Source: Vesta saturnalis
Taxonomy: Eukaryota; Arthropoda; Insecta; Coleoptera; Lampyridae
DNA length: 64,000 nt
Reading direction: 5' to 3'
Assembly (NCBI GenBank): GCA_036346205.1
Contig: JARFJB010001980.1
Span: forward strand, 69,501-133,500
Shown: positions 1 to 11,902 of the stretch, piece after piece
Position numbering within the stretch: position 1 is the stretch's first letter
Layout: every line of letters starts with the position of its first letter
Notes under the pieces: model-generated
Told to the model about the DNA's origin: nothing
What the model saw: the letters and a program-made list of their open reading frames with translations, nothing else
The model's database searches: none
Translations under genes and position numbers: made by a program

Positions 1-640
1 TTAAAAAAACGATTGTTACTTACAAAATAATCAGAAACTTGTAAATACAACACTTTTTTCAGTTAGTTTACTGAATACTGGCAAAATAGAAATCGGACGG
101 AAATTGTTGACACTGTTACTGTCTTCACCTTTTTTAAATAGTGGTCAATGCCACATTGACACAATCTGTAAATATTCCCGTTTTAGTAATAATGTTAACT
201 AATATGGTTAGCGATTTAATAAATAAACTCACACTACGTTTGATCAATTTTATTTTAAGACCAAATATATCTCTGTAGTTATTCCATTTCAAGCTTTTTA
301 TGATACCACGGACTTGAATTTGTGATACAGAACAAGGTCCATTAAAAATACTTATGTTACTAGAATTATACAGGTTATTATTCCAAGTAGATAAGTTAGC
401 TAGGTTATTAATTGATACGCGTGTAAAAGCAGTATTAAAATAGTTGGCCGATAAAATTGAAACCGATTTCATGTTCATATTTCTATGCTTCAACAGAATT
501 ACCAGATGTTTTAATAAAATTATCGTTAGCTTTAGTTTGTGATAGCTTGATCTCCTTCTTATAAAACTATAACCGCTGTTTTTTAACTTCCAATAAGTTC
601 TTATAACGAAATTTATTGTAAAAATCACTAATCAGTTGAA
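1..640 (-). pseudogene. Non-LTR retrotransposon (LINE) reverse transcriptase fragment
   Basis: The minus strand encodes the N-terminal part of a LINE reverse transcriptase. The main frame (628 down to 134) contains the linker and RT region typical of insect LINEs, including a stretch reading IIKSLKWNNYRDIFGLKIKL and then GIFTDC. Just past its stop, in another frame around 1-135, the sequence continues as FKKGEDSN and NNFRPISILPVFSKL, which is the RT motif 1-2 block. The reading frame is therefore broken by a short indel near position 135, and further stops lie upstream around 640-700. Weak LINE-like linker residues can be followed to about 800. The copy runs off the left edge, so motifs A to C are not visible. 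This is a dead fragment; the clade is not determined. Confidence 0.7.
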
Positions 641-900
641 GGTTTTCCTTCAATTTACGTAAATTTGGCGTAAACCATTTTACAGAACAGTGATGCTTAC
701 TTTTTTCATTTGAATGCTAGAAAAACAATCAGCATAAGCTTGATAAACTATATCAACAAAATTAGTGGACTGAGTACTACAATCTACATAAATTTTTGAA
801 AAGATAAAATCTCAATTACAATATGCAAATTTAGCAAACAACTTATTCGATCCCGACATTGTTAACGGACGGAATAGTTTAGTTCCATAAGAATCGTTTT

Positions 901-1657
901 TGGGTCCTATGAAATCGGTATGAGACGTTTTGCCGCGGCCGTTTCGCCGCGGTGGGTTTGCCGCCAGCCGTTTCGTAACCAGCTGTTTCGCCGCCAGCCC
1001 AGTTCGTCGCCAGAAAAATTTTAATATTTGGCATAAAATATACACTAAGTAACGGTAAATTTATAATAATGTAATTTATTGACCGAATTGGTAATTGTGG
1101 GGTATAGAAGGCAAATACTCCTAGGTTGTTCTGTTATTTACATCCCTCACAATTCTTAAAATTCTCTCGTCAGCTAAACGAAATTTCTTCAGTTTCTTAG
1201 GAGGAGGTGTAATCTGCTTATCAGATCAATTATCCATTATGGCCTATGTAAATTCCTAGTTGTCTAGGTAATTACATTTAAATCCGTTTTCTAACATCTT
1301 TTAGTAAACAAGACATCAACTTTGGTTAATGGATTCCTGGAATTTTTGTATTAAATCAGAGGGAAACTTAAGATATTGTACCTTATTGCCTACGTAAATA
1401 CGTAGTGGTATAAGAAATAAGCGTTACCATATTAATTTTCTAAAAAATCGTTAAACCAAATATTTTTATAAAAGGATTAAAAATTGACGCAAGAATCAAT
1501 AGACAGGCTGTGTTTTTTAATACGCACAGAGAAAACTTCTTAATGGATGTACATGTTATTCCAAATTTTAAATTATTCTGGCGGTGAAACGGCTGGCGGG
1601 GAAACGGCTGGCGAACCGACCGTGGCGAATCGGCCACGGCAAATCGTCATAGACCCA
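901..1657. mobile_element. GC-rich inverted-repeat element (MITE-like)
   Basis: The two ends are imperfect inverted repeats of about 100-130 bp (901-1031 and about 1561-1657), starting TGGGTC and ending GACCCA. Both arms are GC-rich and packed with variants of the module CGCCAGCCGTTTCGCC, standing out sharply from the AT-rich surroundings. The interior (about 1032-1560) is AT-rich and has no plausible gene. No convincing target-site duplication is visible, so the exact ends are approximate. The structure fits a non-autonomous DNA transposon of unknown superfamily. Confidence 0.6.
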
Positions 1658-1659
1658 TA

Positions 1660-4268
1660 GAAGTTTTTAAGTGTTAACTTAAGGGAAATATTAAGTTAAA
1701 TGTACTAGACTGACTAAATATTTAATGTCAGTGAGTTTAATATTTAAAATCAGTACCACTCTGAATCCAAAATCGAGTATGCTTACATGTACTTTAGAGT
1801 TAACACCTATTTAAAGTTTTTTATCTTTAACAATTACTGTTTGGGGGTTCTTTGGTATTATGAACGTACCTTAATACTAGTGTATTTACAGTAACTAGAA
1901 CTACACGGTCTTAGAAATTAAGACTTAAAGTGCTACTTAATTTTTTGCCACCACGTTGGGAAACAGATTGTAATGTTATTTTATATGCAATTGTATAATG
2001 ATTTAGTAAAATGAAATAAAATATTTTTTATTACTATTTACCCAGGCTAGGTCTTTAATATATGAACGTCATGTAATTATAATTTATGTTCAATATAAAT
2101 TGTTAAACGAAATAAAACAGTAACTGAATGGTCCTGAATTTAGATTGAGCAAGTTCAAAAATCTCCGATATCGGCTATTGATACTAACCAAAACTAACCA
2201 TGACCAACTATGGTAAAGTATCTTAATTTGAACTGTGAATCGAGGTATATTAATATTAGTAATGCTATTTATGAATGAATACATCAATGAAATGAACTGT
2301 AATTGAAGTAAGTATTGAATTTACTTCCAAATAATTCGATGTAATAATAGTACAAATTTGTCAATGTACTTGTTAATATAAATATTGTGAAAAATGTTTC
2401 TCGAGTTAGTTTAATTAAAATAAACTCTGACATAAATACTGAATTAGATTAAAATTATTCATGGACTAATAATATACACTGGTGAGTTACATGCTCCCTT
2501 TACTTAGGCCAATGGCAAATAAATTATGCCTTTTGATCACTTTAAAACCAAAATAATTGAGGTATTGAAAAATTTATATTGTATTTTATATTTACTGTCA
2601 AAAATAGAGAATGTCTGTGCCACAATCAATTTAAGTATCATTCTCTGCTTCAAATTAAGTCAGTCCAATGCTTCTTTCCAACATAATATCATGGTCATAT
2701 TAACTTTCATTTGAATTAAACTGGAATAATGAACTCCAAGGTACAAGTCGACTACAACAATTTAAGTTAAACATTAAATATGAGTGTATCCAATTTATTG
2801 TTTAACGCCACAGACATAAACATTGACGTCTTTTATATGTCTATTATACCTAAATCCAGCTACTTAATCTATGTAATGCATATAACATACAGTTTCAATG
2901 GTCTAGTTCTAATACAATCTATTTACTCTATCAACAACTTTAATGAATCAATTGAAATCTACTTTCAGCACGCCACCATTGACTTATTTTAATATTATGT
3001 AAGTACATAGGCCATCTTTCATCGATGGAGTAAGTTCGATATCCTTTTTGGTTCACTATATGTACCAACATTAGTATATATCCCAAGGTAGGTGTAGTAT
3101 AACAATGTTTCAATCACATTGAGCTACAATTGGTTTCTGGACAAACCAATTTATTTTCCTTTCAGTGCACACAGACACACAACTGCTTTTTACCCCAATC
3201 ACTAACCGGCTGCTTCGCTTACATGTATAACATAGGTTAAGGTATATTTGTACTACACTATTTATTTTGGAATACTATCCCAATTTAAAATATAATTTGA
3301 AACTTAACATTTATCTGCTTGTTTGTTAAGTCCCAAGCTTAAATACGGTTTAACAAATACTTTGGCTTTTCAATTATACCCAAGTCACTGTGCACCATAC
3401 CAATTCACCATTTACTTTTATATTTAAAAAGTATAAATATAAATCATTATATTTATTAGTTCCCTCAAAAAAAAGCGAGTATAGAACATTTCTTTGTAGA
3501 ATATACACCTGTTCAAGGTAAATGCATTATACACATTTATGTTTTTAACGATATCTCACAACTTAACACTTGGGCCTTTTAAATCTAGTATATAAGTACA
3601 AATAGATTTGAAAATTTGAAATAACAATAATAAAGATGTCCGAAAAATTTAAAGTTTAAACATTTCCGCATTGGTGTAAAATCCAGACTCCCTTTCGTTC
3701 CTTAGACCTATTTGAAGATGTTCACCCTCGAAGGTGTTAGAATATCTCTAATTACCAATGAAACTTTATAGAAAGTCTTGGTCAATTTCCTAGCTCTTGG
3801 TCTAAATTTATGCGCAGAACCACATGAATATTTAAATAATTTGTTAGTACTACTGCGAAATTCTATTTTAATAATTTTTATATAATTTATATATCCTGAT
3901 ATAAAGAAACTAGCTTTTTTACCCCATCAAAATCGAGTAAAACGTCAATTTTAAATTGTTTTTACAATAATTTCTGCTGGATAACATAGTAGGTAACTGT
4001 TATGTGTAAAGTTATCGTGTAATTCTGATTTACCAAAACATGATCTTTCAAACGCTCTTTAATTTGTTTTATTTCTCAACAACTTCGTTAAATTTAGTAT
4101 AAACTTTATGGATAAGTGGCGCCTCTATACTCAACCTCCGATCGAAGATGAATAATATTTACTAGTTCGTAGTATATTACACCTTTAAGTCAAAACTTGA
4201 CTACTAAATTTATTTGAAACGTTACAACCAATATTGCATAACCTTCTCTCCTACTATGCAACATACAC
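1660..4268. other. AT-rich stretch without recognisable features
   Basis: This stretch is strongly AT-rich. It contains only short open frames of 62-70 codons with biased hydrophobic or Asn/Ile/Leu composition, as expected by chance at this base composition. No RNA gene, transposon end or conserved motif was recognised. Confidence 0.5.
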
Positions 4269-4269
4269 A

Positions 4270-4760
4270 AAAACACTTTCATAAGCACACACTTCAGGGG
4301 CCCCAACTAATGGTGAGTGGTGGAAAGTGGATAAGCTCCACTCACCATCCCAGGGCAGTGATAGTTACACACATGCAACTATGCCGCACCCCCGCCAATA
4401 TAGCACAGCCGAGAACTATAGGGCCTCAAACCTAAAATAGGGTGGGCCTGCCCGGGAAGCGGTCTAGATTCATGGAGGTAGTCGCTCAACAAAAGCCAAA
4501 ATCCACTGCCAAAGCATGGTACAGTGCATAAGAAATGAGCTTACGCTCCACAGTTGGTGAAGGGATTACCCATACTAACTACCACCTAAGCCACACACAC
4601 TCTACGGGCGGGACAATACCCATCGACACTGGGAGGTCCGGTAGCCCTCCCTCAAGCGACTCCTTCCAACTCGGCGCCTGCCTCTTGCGAAGTCAATGAA
4701 ACATTATCATCCTCAACCAGTATCATAATTAGAATTCCAAACTAAGTTAACCTAACCTAA
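4270..4760. repeat. GC-richer unclassified repeat remnant with hairpin
   Basis: Base composition rises abruptly here relative to both flanks. The segment contains a strong hairpin at 4312-4346, with GGTGAGTGG pairing with CCACTCACC around a 17-nt loop. It ends near two CCTAA units (about 4748-4760), the insect telomere-type word, but two copies are too few to call telomeric DNA. No coding frame is convincing. It may be an untranslated part of a retroelement, which is inference only. Confidence 0.3.
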
Positions 4761-5105
4761 AGAACAACTGATTTGTCTAACCTAAATCCAATATACATAA
4801 GTGAGTGAATACACAATACTACATAACTATAACAACCTAAAAACTAAACAAAATTCTTTCAAAACAATACAAAATAAACTGACGGGAATATGAGGCGAAG
4901 CATGGTATATCAACGGAACTAGCATTATAACGAATTTTCAATCAATAAATAACAACAAACTTTATTAATATAAACAAAACTCCCACCACACACCCACATC
5001 GCTCCACAGGAATAAACCATCTGTTATCAAGTCCCAGCTCGTACGCAGGTGTCTTCTACTCTAACTAGCGGTAGCAGATCAGTCGCCTCCTACGATAAGC
5101 AGTTC

Positions 5106-5322
5106 GCACACGCGCACACGCACACACGCACACACGCACACACGCACACACGCACACACGCACACACGCACACACGCACACACGCACACACGCACACACG
5201 CACACACGCACACACGCACACACGCACACACGCACACGCACACACGCACACACGCACACACGACACACGCACACACGCACACACGCACACGCACACACGA
5301 CACACACACGCACACACACCAC

Positions 5323-5391
<69 letters not shown>

Positions 5392-5786
5392 CGCATGCAC
5401 GCACACACTTACAGACGCACACACGTACGGACGCATATACACACTCACGCACACACGCACACACGCACACACACGCACACACGCACACACGCATACACGC
5501 ACATGCACACACATACGCACATACACACACACGCACACACGCTCACACGCACACATGCACAAACGAATACACGCACACACGCACACACGCACACATGCAC
5601 ACATGCACACACGTACAGACGCACACACGTACAGACGCATACACGCACACACGCACACACGCACACACGCTTACACGCACACACGCATACACGCACACAC
5701 GCACACACGCGCACACGTACAGACCCATACGCGCACACACGATCACACACGCGCACAACGCACACACACACACACACACGCACGCA
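5106..5786. repeat. Octamer microsatellite (ACACACGC)n with internal (CA)n
   Basis: About 680 bp of tandem 8-bp units of the form CACACACG, with a purer CA tract in the middle (about 5330-5385) and a more degenerate second half. Because the unit is 8 bp and lacks stop triplets, all frames are open and produce spurious His/Thr or Val/Cys repeat proteins. The array ends about 40 bp before the mariner-like inverted repeat at 5824. Confidence 0.95.
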
Positions 5787-5823
5787 GATGTCTAAGTGGA
5801 CATCTTGCCCACTAAATCTCCGT

Positions 5824-7494
5824 TATACAGGGTTTTGCATAAAACAGATACCCCATCACACTTTTGACTTTGGAATGGATACCTACTAGTTTTATGTAAT
5901 TTTTTGCTCCTTCCTGAGTTTTGTAGTAAATTGGGTGTAACGTATCTTATACCTATCTTCAACCGTTTTAATTTATTTGCATTTTTATAGCTCAAATAGC
6001 ATTGTATTATCGAAAGCTTAAGACTTTAGCGAAGTTTTTACACTATCGTTTTTATAAATGCCTTCGAACTAGTAATTCATTTTCAATCACCTCTACTATC
6101 AGTATTTATTTATACAGCATAATTCATAAAGAAAATGTAACTTTTAATGGCTTAAAATTAAATAACTCAAATATTAAGCAGAAAAATTAATTTATTAAAA
6201 GAAGAAGTAAGCTTCAATGTCGTAATGGTGTTCGTTTTCCTTCATACAGTAAGAAAGATTCTGCTCAAACCTGTTGAGAACATTCATCAGCATATCTAGA
6301 GTTATTCTTCTATACATATCTCTAATTCATTTGGAGCTGGTTTCGTTTCAACAATTTTACTTTTTAAATGTCCCCAAAGAAAAAGGCCCGGGGACCTGGG
6401 TGGACACTCAACTGGACCTCGTCTACTACTAAGCACTGACCAGGAAAGTGAGCGTTGAAGAACTACCTTACTGGGGTGTTGTTCTAACATGTTGGAAGTG
6501 GAGAATGTTTTCGTTATGGTTATTGTTGTTTTCTATTCCTTCCGTAATTAAGGGTTCTATTGTATTCCAAGTACAACTCACCCGTTTCCAGGGATAAAAA
6601 GAGGACCTACAATACCATTCCCTAACATTCCTGCGTAAACATATAACTCTTGAGGAAGTTGCGAGTGGATCTCTAAATAAACGAGGCTTGGAGTCGTTCC
6701 AATAACGACATTTAACAGAAAAACGAATATTGAACATTAAACTTCAATTGTTGATTAACCGTTGGCTCATTTCTTCACAGAACTCCAGTCTTGTAAGGAC
6801 GAAATAGGATTTTTCAATATCCTTTTTATTGATGTGTGTGAAACTACTTCTTAAGATGTAGCCAGTTGGCAAGTGCTTTGGATATTGTCAAGTGCTACGT
6901 GTTCCGAAACTGCTATTTCTGTGGCACTGTTTCTCATCCTTCAATTTTGATGGTGCTGAATATCAATGATAGATCCAGTGTCTTCAAATTTCTTTATTAA
7001 GTTTCACGTATATTTATCGTTAATATTTCTGTCTCGATGTAACTGATTAAATAAACCTTGACAGTCTCAGCAAACGATTATTATGAGTTCGAAGGTATCC
7101 ATAGAAACAATAGTGTACGAATAAAATACTTACCTATTTTGACAATTTGAGAAAATTGTTTTCAAAATCTTTAACAATTTTATTAGATATTATTACTGAC
7201 GAAGATAACTGTAAGTATTAAAAAGATAAGTATTTTATTATGTGTGATAATGGTGAAAGTTTACATTTTCATATGAGAGTGTACGAAGTTTCCTAATGTC
7301 TCAACCGATTATACAATGCTGTTTGAGCTATAAAACGCAAAGAAAATTATACGGTTGAAAATAGGTATGGGACATGTTATATCCAATTTACTACAATCTT
7401 CAGGAAGGAGCAAAAAATGACATAAAACTAGTAGGTTTCTATTTAAAAATCAAAAGTGTGATGTAGTATCTTCTTTATGTATCACCATGTATAA
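5824..7494 (-). mobile_element. Mariner-like DNA transposon, degenerate
   Basis: Imperfect terminal inverted repeats of roughly 230-260 bp lie at about 5824-6050 and 7230-7494, both beginning TATACA at the outer edge, with a TA at the junction as expected for Tc1/mariner insertion. Shared inner blocks include ACTAGTTTTATGT and TTTTTTGCTCCTTCCTG. The interior carries a broken transposase on the minus strand. Confidence 0.7.
6190..6740 (-). pseudogene. Broken mariner-like transposase, C-terminal half
   Basis: The minus strand between about 6490 and 6190 reads RRGPVECPPRSPG, then LFLWGHLKSKIVETKPAP. This is the conserved C-terminal block (normally PPRSPDLTP.DFFLWG) of the large insect mariner-like transposase family. 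The third catalytic aspartate region is damaged, because the residues between SPG and LFLWG are missing. The frame then continues after stops into a C-terminal tail. A second frame (6737-6468) holds a scrambled piece of the central catalytic domain. Multiple stops and frame changes make this inactive. It sits between the inverted repeats of the 5824-7494 element. Confidence 0.65.
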
Positions 7495-8016
7495 TACAGT
7501 TTTAGTGGTCGACACGTTTCCTTAGAAATTAAAGTTGAAGTATTCGAGCGTAAATCTACCAGAAGAATTATAAAGAGGGGCGTGACCTTCTCGTTTTGCC
7601 ACCCTGTACATATTATGAGGTCGGTATCTTTACCGGAGAATGGCAAACACCTTCTGACCAACCGTGCTGCAGAATTACTCTCCAAAGGCAAGTCGCAGTT
7701 CTAGCCTGAGCTCACGACCTTGCCCCCTTGCCAAGGGCAGGTAGAGCGTTCTCCATACTAAGACTTCTTTTCCAACATATCGAAAATTTTTATTAATTGA
7801 TTTTGCGTGACGAATACTAAACCTTTCAATTTTGTTATTAATATTGGACACCATTTTGTATGCTCAACACGAAATAACTTTTTTTTATCAACTTGTCTAC
7901 CTAATCGAAGAGTTGTGATTGGTCAAAGAATTCTAAACTGTTCTGAGGCTGGATATATCCGCTTTGTTGTCCTTTGAATCAAAAACAGTGGTGTGCGTAC
8001 AATCTTTTGTGTATTA
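7495..8016. other. Stretch between two transposons, no gene seen
   Basis: A moderately AT-rich segment separates the degenerate mariner-like element from the MITE at 8019. The only open frames are short and lack recognisable motifs. Confidence 0.4.
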
Positions 8017-8018
8017 TA

Positions 8019-8921
8019 CAGTGCGCTCAGAAAGTAACGGATAAATTCATTATTTCCGAAATCGTTAATTTCTGATCTTGCGACACGTCGATTTTTTAAT
8101 TTGATTCCGGACTTTATACTGTGTCGCACAAGCAGATGACACTGCGCACTTTCCGGATATGACGTCAAAGTTTATATTTCTAAATAGCAACCCTGTATGT
8201 TCTTCGGGGAAATCGATGCAACTCTTTCTCCTGAGTTCATAAATGCCTTATCTATTGGGATTATTTGAAATCGTATGCGCGATATTAATTATTAAATGTG
8301 GCATAATTCGAAAAGTGGTGTTAGTCAAGAATGAAATTGGTGTGATTGAAATGTAGGGTTTTGTCAAAACAACAAGCAACTAAGTAACTCGATGTGGAGT
8401 TTATTTTTTATTTTCAGGCGGCCGAAAACCGCATACTTATGTATCGTTATAGGTAGACTTGAAGTACGTATTTTTGTCCCCGGAACACAAAAACCCTTTC
8501 AAGTCTTATTTTATGTTTGTTTTCGTTCAGTTTTATGTTTATTTTAATAAATGTTGTGTACTGTTTAGTACCCAGATTCTTAATTTAACGCAAACATTGG
8601 CAACACTAACACCGCATCACTTTTCGAATTATGCCACATTTAATAATTAATATCGCATATACTGTTTGAAATAATCCCAATAAATAGGGCATTTTTCAAC
8701 CCAGGAGAAAGAGTTGCATTGATTTCCGCGAAGAACATACATGGTTGCCATTTAAAAATATGAAGTTTGACGTACATCCGGAAAGTGCGCAGCGCCATCT
8801 ACATGTGCGACACAGCATAAAGTCCGGAATCAAAATAAAAAATCGGCGTGTCGTAGGATTTTGACCACAAATTAACGATTTCAAAAATAATGAATTCATC
8901 CGTTACTTTCTGAGCGCACTG
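8019..8921. mobile_element. MITE of Tc1/mariner type with long terminal inverted repeats
   Basis: A 903-bp non-autonomous element bounded by CAGTGCGCTCAG on the left and its reverse complement on the right, each directly flanked by TA (8017-8018 and 8922-8923). The inverted repeats extend about 310 bp inward (8019 to about 8326 and about 8603 to 8921) with scattered mismatches and small indels. The loop (about 8330-8600) has no transposase. The whole transcript could fold into a long hairpin. Confidence 0.9.
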
Positions 8922-8929
8922 TATATAAG

Positions 8930-9897
8930 CAACTAAGGAAGCTACTCAATTGAAACTTAGTATACATTTAAAATGACGACCCCACTAGCAGACACCGTTA
9001 TTTTAAACTATTTTAATTAGTATCACTGCTAGTTGACACGCGGAGAAACAATTGTTGCTAAAACATGCATAAACAATACTATGTTTTAATACAGGTTAAA
9101 CTGTTCTCAAGCTTAACTTGGTTAAGGTAGTGATATGAAATTAGAACATTTACTATTTTAATTCGATATGTTAAAATAATTATGTAAGGTTCGGGTAATT
9201 AATTATTTAAGCACATTACGAAAAAAGGAAGTATTACAATTATGAAGATTGAATCGTTATTAGGGCTATCATCTCAAGTTAATTATAGCGTAACATAATA
9301 TATGCATTAAATTCATCTTTACATAATAAGTCAAGACTTAATTCGATTACAAGCTACGTACTAGTTTATTAACGAGAAGGTTGTTAACATCATAATAACG
9401 CAACCAACGCTAATAAACCAAATTGAATCATTAGATGTTTTAATAAATCACAAATTTGAAGAGAAATATAAGTAATCGTTTTACAGATAATTTAAAAAGA
9501 AAATTTTAGTTTCAGACTTTCACGTAACCTATGTGAACATGACTTTAAATTTAAATTTAAATAATTGTATTACGGTACTGTCTACATATTTTCCAAATTT
9601 GACTCAGATAATACAAGCTATTTTTTTCAAAAATGTCTATTATAATGGTGGTTATGATACCTATCTTTGAGTTTGAAATCGTGTATTTTGATTTATGGTT
9701 TATACAAATTTAAACGTTTCGATCCTCATTAACTGACTAAAAAAAATTAATTACGTCAAATACGAAATATGAATAACAAATATCAAAACGCAATTATAAG
9801 GCTATTATAACAGTTAGGTACACGTGTTTGACAGTCAACTACAGAATATAATGTTATTTTAGTAAGGATTAGCAGATTCGTTAATAGATTCATTATT
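8930..9897. other. AT-rich stretch, nothing recognised
   Basis: Very AT-rich DNA with no open frame above about 60 codons and no inverted or direct repeat of note. It is the insertion target of the gypsy element that begins at 9902. Confidence 0.5.
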
Positions 9898-9901
9898 ATT
9901 T
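9898..9901. repeat. Target-site duplication ATTT (left)
   Basis: This 4-bp word directly precedes the left LTR and is repeated at 16645-16648 directly after the right LTR. A 4-bp duplication is usual for Ty3/gypsy integration. Confidence 0.8.
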
Positions 9902-11866
9902 TGTAAGGCCCTTTACACAATTTTTATATTTGCCGCGGCTAAACTGCAATCGGTCTTTAGATTATAAACTAAAGAGGGGGTGGGTTCGTCGGAATATTTA
10001 ATCTTTAGCTCTGCACTGTCCACATAAAATAATCACAGTACAACGGTATAAATATATATTATCCTATTATTTACAAATCTAATATATTCACACTTAAGCT
10101 AAATAACTACCTGGTTAACAACTAACATAAACGTAACAATACAAAAACAACTTGACGTTAAGATTGAGACGGCGGCTTCGGGGGCGTCCACTCGGTTTGG
10201 ACGGCGAATTTGGATGTCCTCCTTCCTTCCATTCACTCGATACGACGGCTTAATGTTGTCGCAGGCGTTTCTGTAAATAAATATTAATGCTCCCTAGTTA
10301 CACTCAATGAGGAACTTAATATTTAAATGATTAATAACGTTGCGTTTAATTAATTATTAATGCTGGATACGGCCCTGTCTACAAAAGAAAAGAATGTATA
10401 AACAAACTACTGGTTATTAAAACGGGGGTTGCGCAGATCTAGGTCACTAGTGAAAATCGATATCCCGAGTTCACGGTTGTACGCATGACGAGCGTTCACC
10501 GGTCTAATGCTTGCTTCCCTTTACCTTCAGTACTTTCTGGAAGACGGACAGGCGCGTATGCTTCGTGAAGCAATTTACTTTCGCGATCTATTATGTTCGA
10601 AAATATGACTTATCTTCAGAGGTTTATTCTCGCATTAAATTTAGACTGGGCGGATTATACAAGTTTGTTTGTATAATTAATATATTTGCACGTTATCTAC
10701 GGGGATGCAATTTTATGGCGATGATTTCTTTAATGCAAATGAACGAAATCTCACGTAGATATAAATGAACGTTACTTAATGGTATACGCACAAAAACGCG
10801 TATTTATTAAAGGCGGTTTTATACTTGCCGAATAAGCTGGTGGAAAACAATTAATTGATTGCTTTCTTGAAATTCGTTTACTAAGCGCGTGGTTATCGGT
10901 GTACGGTTTTCTTCTACGACAGGTCTTTGACGGATACTCTACGTTTAATTCGTTTGTGATTACAGGCACTTCGGTATTCGCCAGCGAGCTGGTGAATGCA
11001 GGAGTTTTAGAATGTAAGTGATAGTAAATGATAAAAGCTGCAGGTCTATACAGTCCTACTTAGCTCTCGTCGTCAGGTATATGGTATAGTGGTGAGTGTT
11101 TGTACTCCCAACTGCTTCGTGGCCTAGCCCGTTGCTGTCTGGGGGTTTTGTGTGTGTAATGTACTGAATTACTCTGAAGACTTACGTGTCGTTAGTCACA
11201 CAGGTCGAGGATAGCTATTTACAAAAAGGTTCGCGGTGCGCGATCGCAAATACAGGGAGCTGAACTCGCGGTGGCTATCACTAGGTCTGCGGCGATTTAC
11301 TTTCAAACAACAGTCACGTGCAGGTGTTCTGGAACCGGAGTTAGTCAAACGGACTAACTACTACAGGAGCTGGTGAAACCAACTAAATAATTCTCGGCGG
11401 CGGGATGCGTTCACGTGGCGCGACGGAACTCTTCTACGGCGGCTACTGGTCTGGTCGGCTACGGCTACGCTTAATGAATTAATAATACTTAATTCACTAA
11501 CTAACTAACTAACTCTAAAAGGTGCGCGGCGCGGTTTTTATAGGGGACTCTCGGTAGGCGGTGGTGGCTTCTGTTTGGGGGAATCCTATTTGTAATTGGC
11601 GGAGATTACTCTGACGTATAAAACTTTCGATGTTTTATGAAATCTACGTTGGAGGGAAACAAATTAATTTTTGTTGTGCAATCACACGAAATAATAAGAA
11701 ATATTAAGTTAGGTACTGAGTAATACGGAATACTAAGAAATATTAGATCAAGTCTTGCAGGTGTTTGAATACTATGAAATCTTACATCATTTCTTTTACG
11801 AGGGCTGATTGTTAAATAATTAATTAATTAAAAAAATGTTATAGTAATGACTTGTGGTTCGTTACA
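9902..11866 (-). repeat. 3' LTR of the gypsy element
   Basis: This 1965-bp direct repeat of 14478-16644 ends with TG...CA on the element strand. It differs from the 5' LTR by scattered substitutions, and it has one instead of four copies of a roughly 66-bp unit, which accounts for almost all of the 202-bp length difference. A TATA-like sequence on the minus strand lies at 11534-11542. Confidence 0.95.
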
Positions 11867-11884
11867 TACCACCCTCTCTTCCTC
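11867..11884 (-). promoter_or_regulatory. Polypurine tract
   Basis: The minus strand reads GAGGAAGAGAGGGTGG followed by TA, directly abutting the 3' LTR. This is the expected plus-strand priming site for LTR retrotransposons. Confidence 0.8.
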
Positions 11885-11902
11885 AAAGTCCGTCCTTTTT
11901 AC

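Noticed and set aside
4748..4790. Telomeric repeat (CCTAA)n
   Set aside because: Only two adjacent units plus one isolated unit are present, which is within chance expectation for AT-rich DNA.
5049..5889. Many long overlapping His/Thr-rich and Val/Cys-rich ORFs
   Set aside because: They arise because the 8-bp repeat unit contains no stop triplet in any frame. They have no coding features beyond the repeat.
10511..10768. 85-codon ORF present in both LTRs (also 15088-15345)
   Set aside because: It lies on the strand opposite the element and is duplicated only because LTRs are duplicated. No motif.
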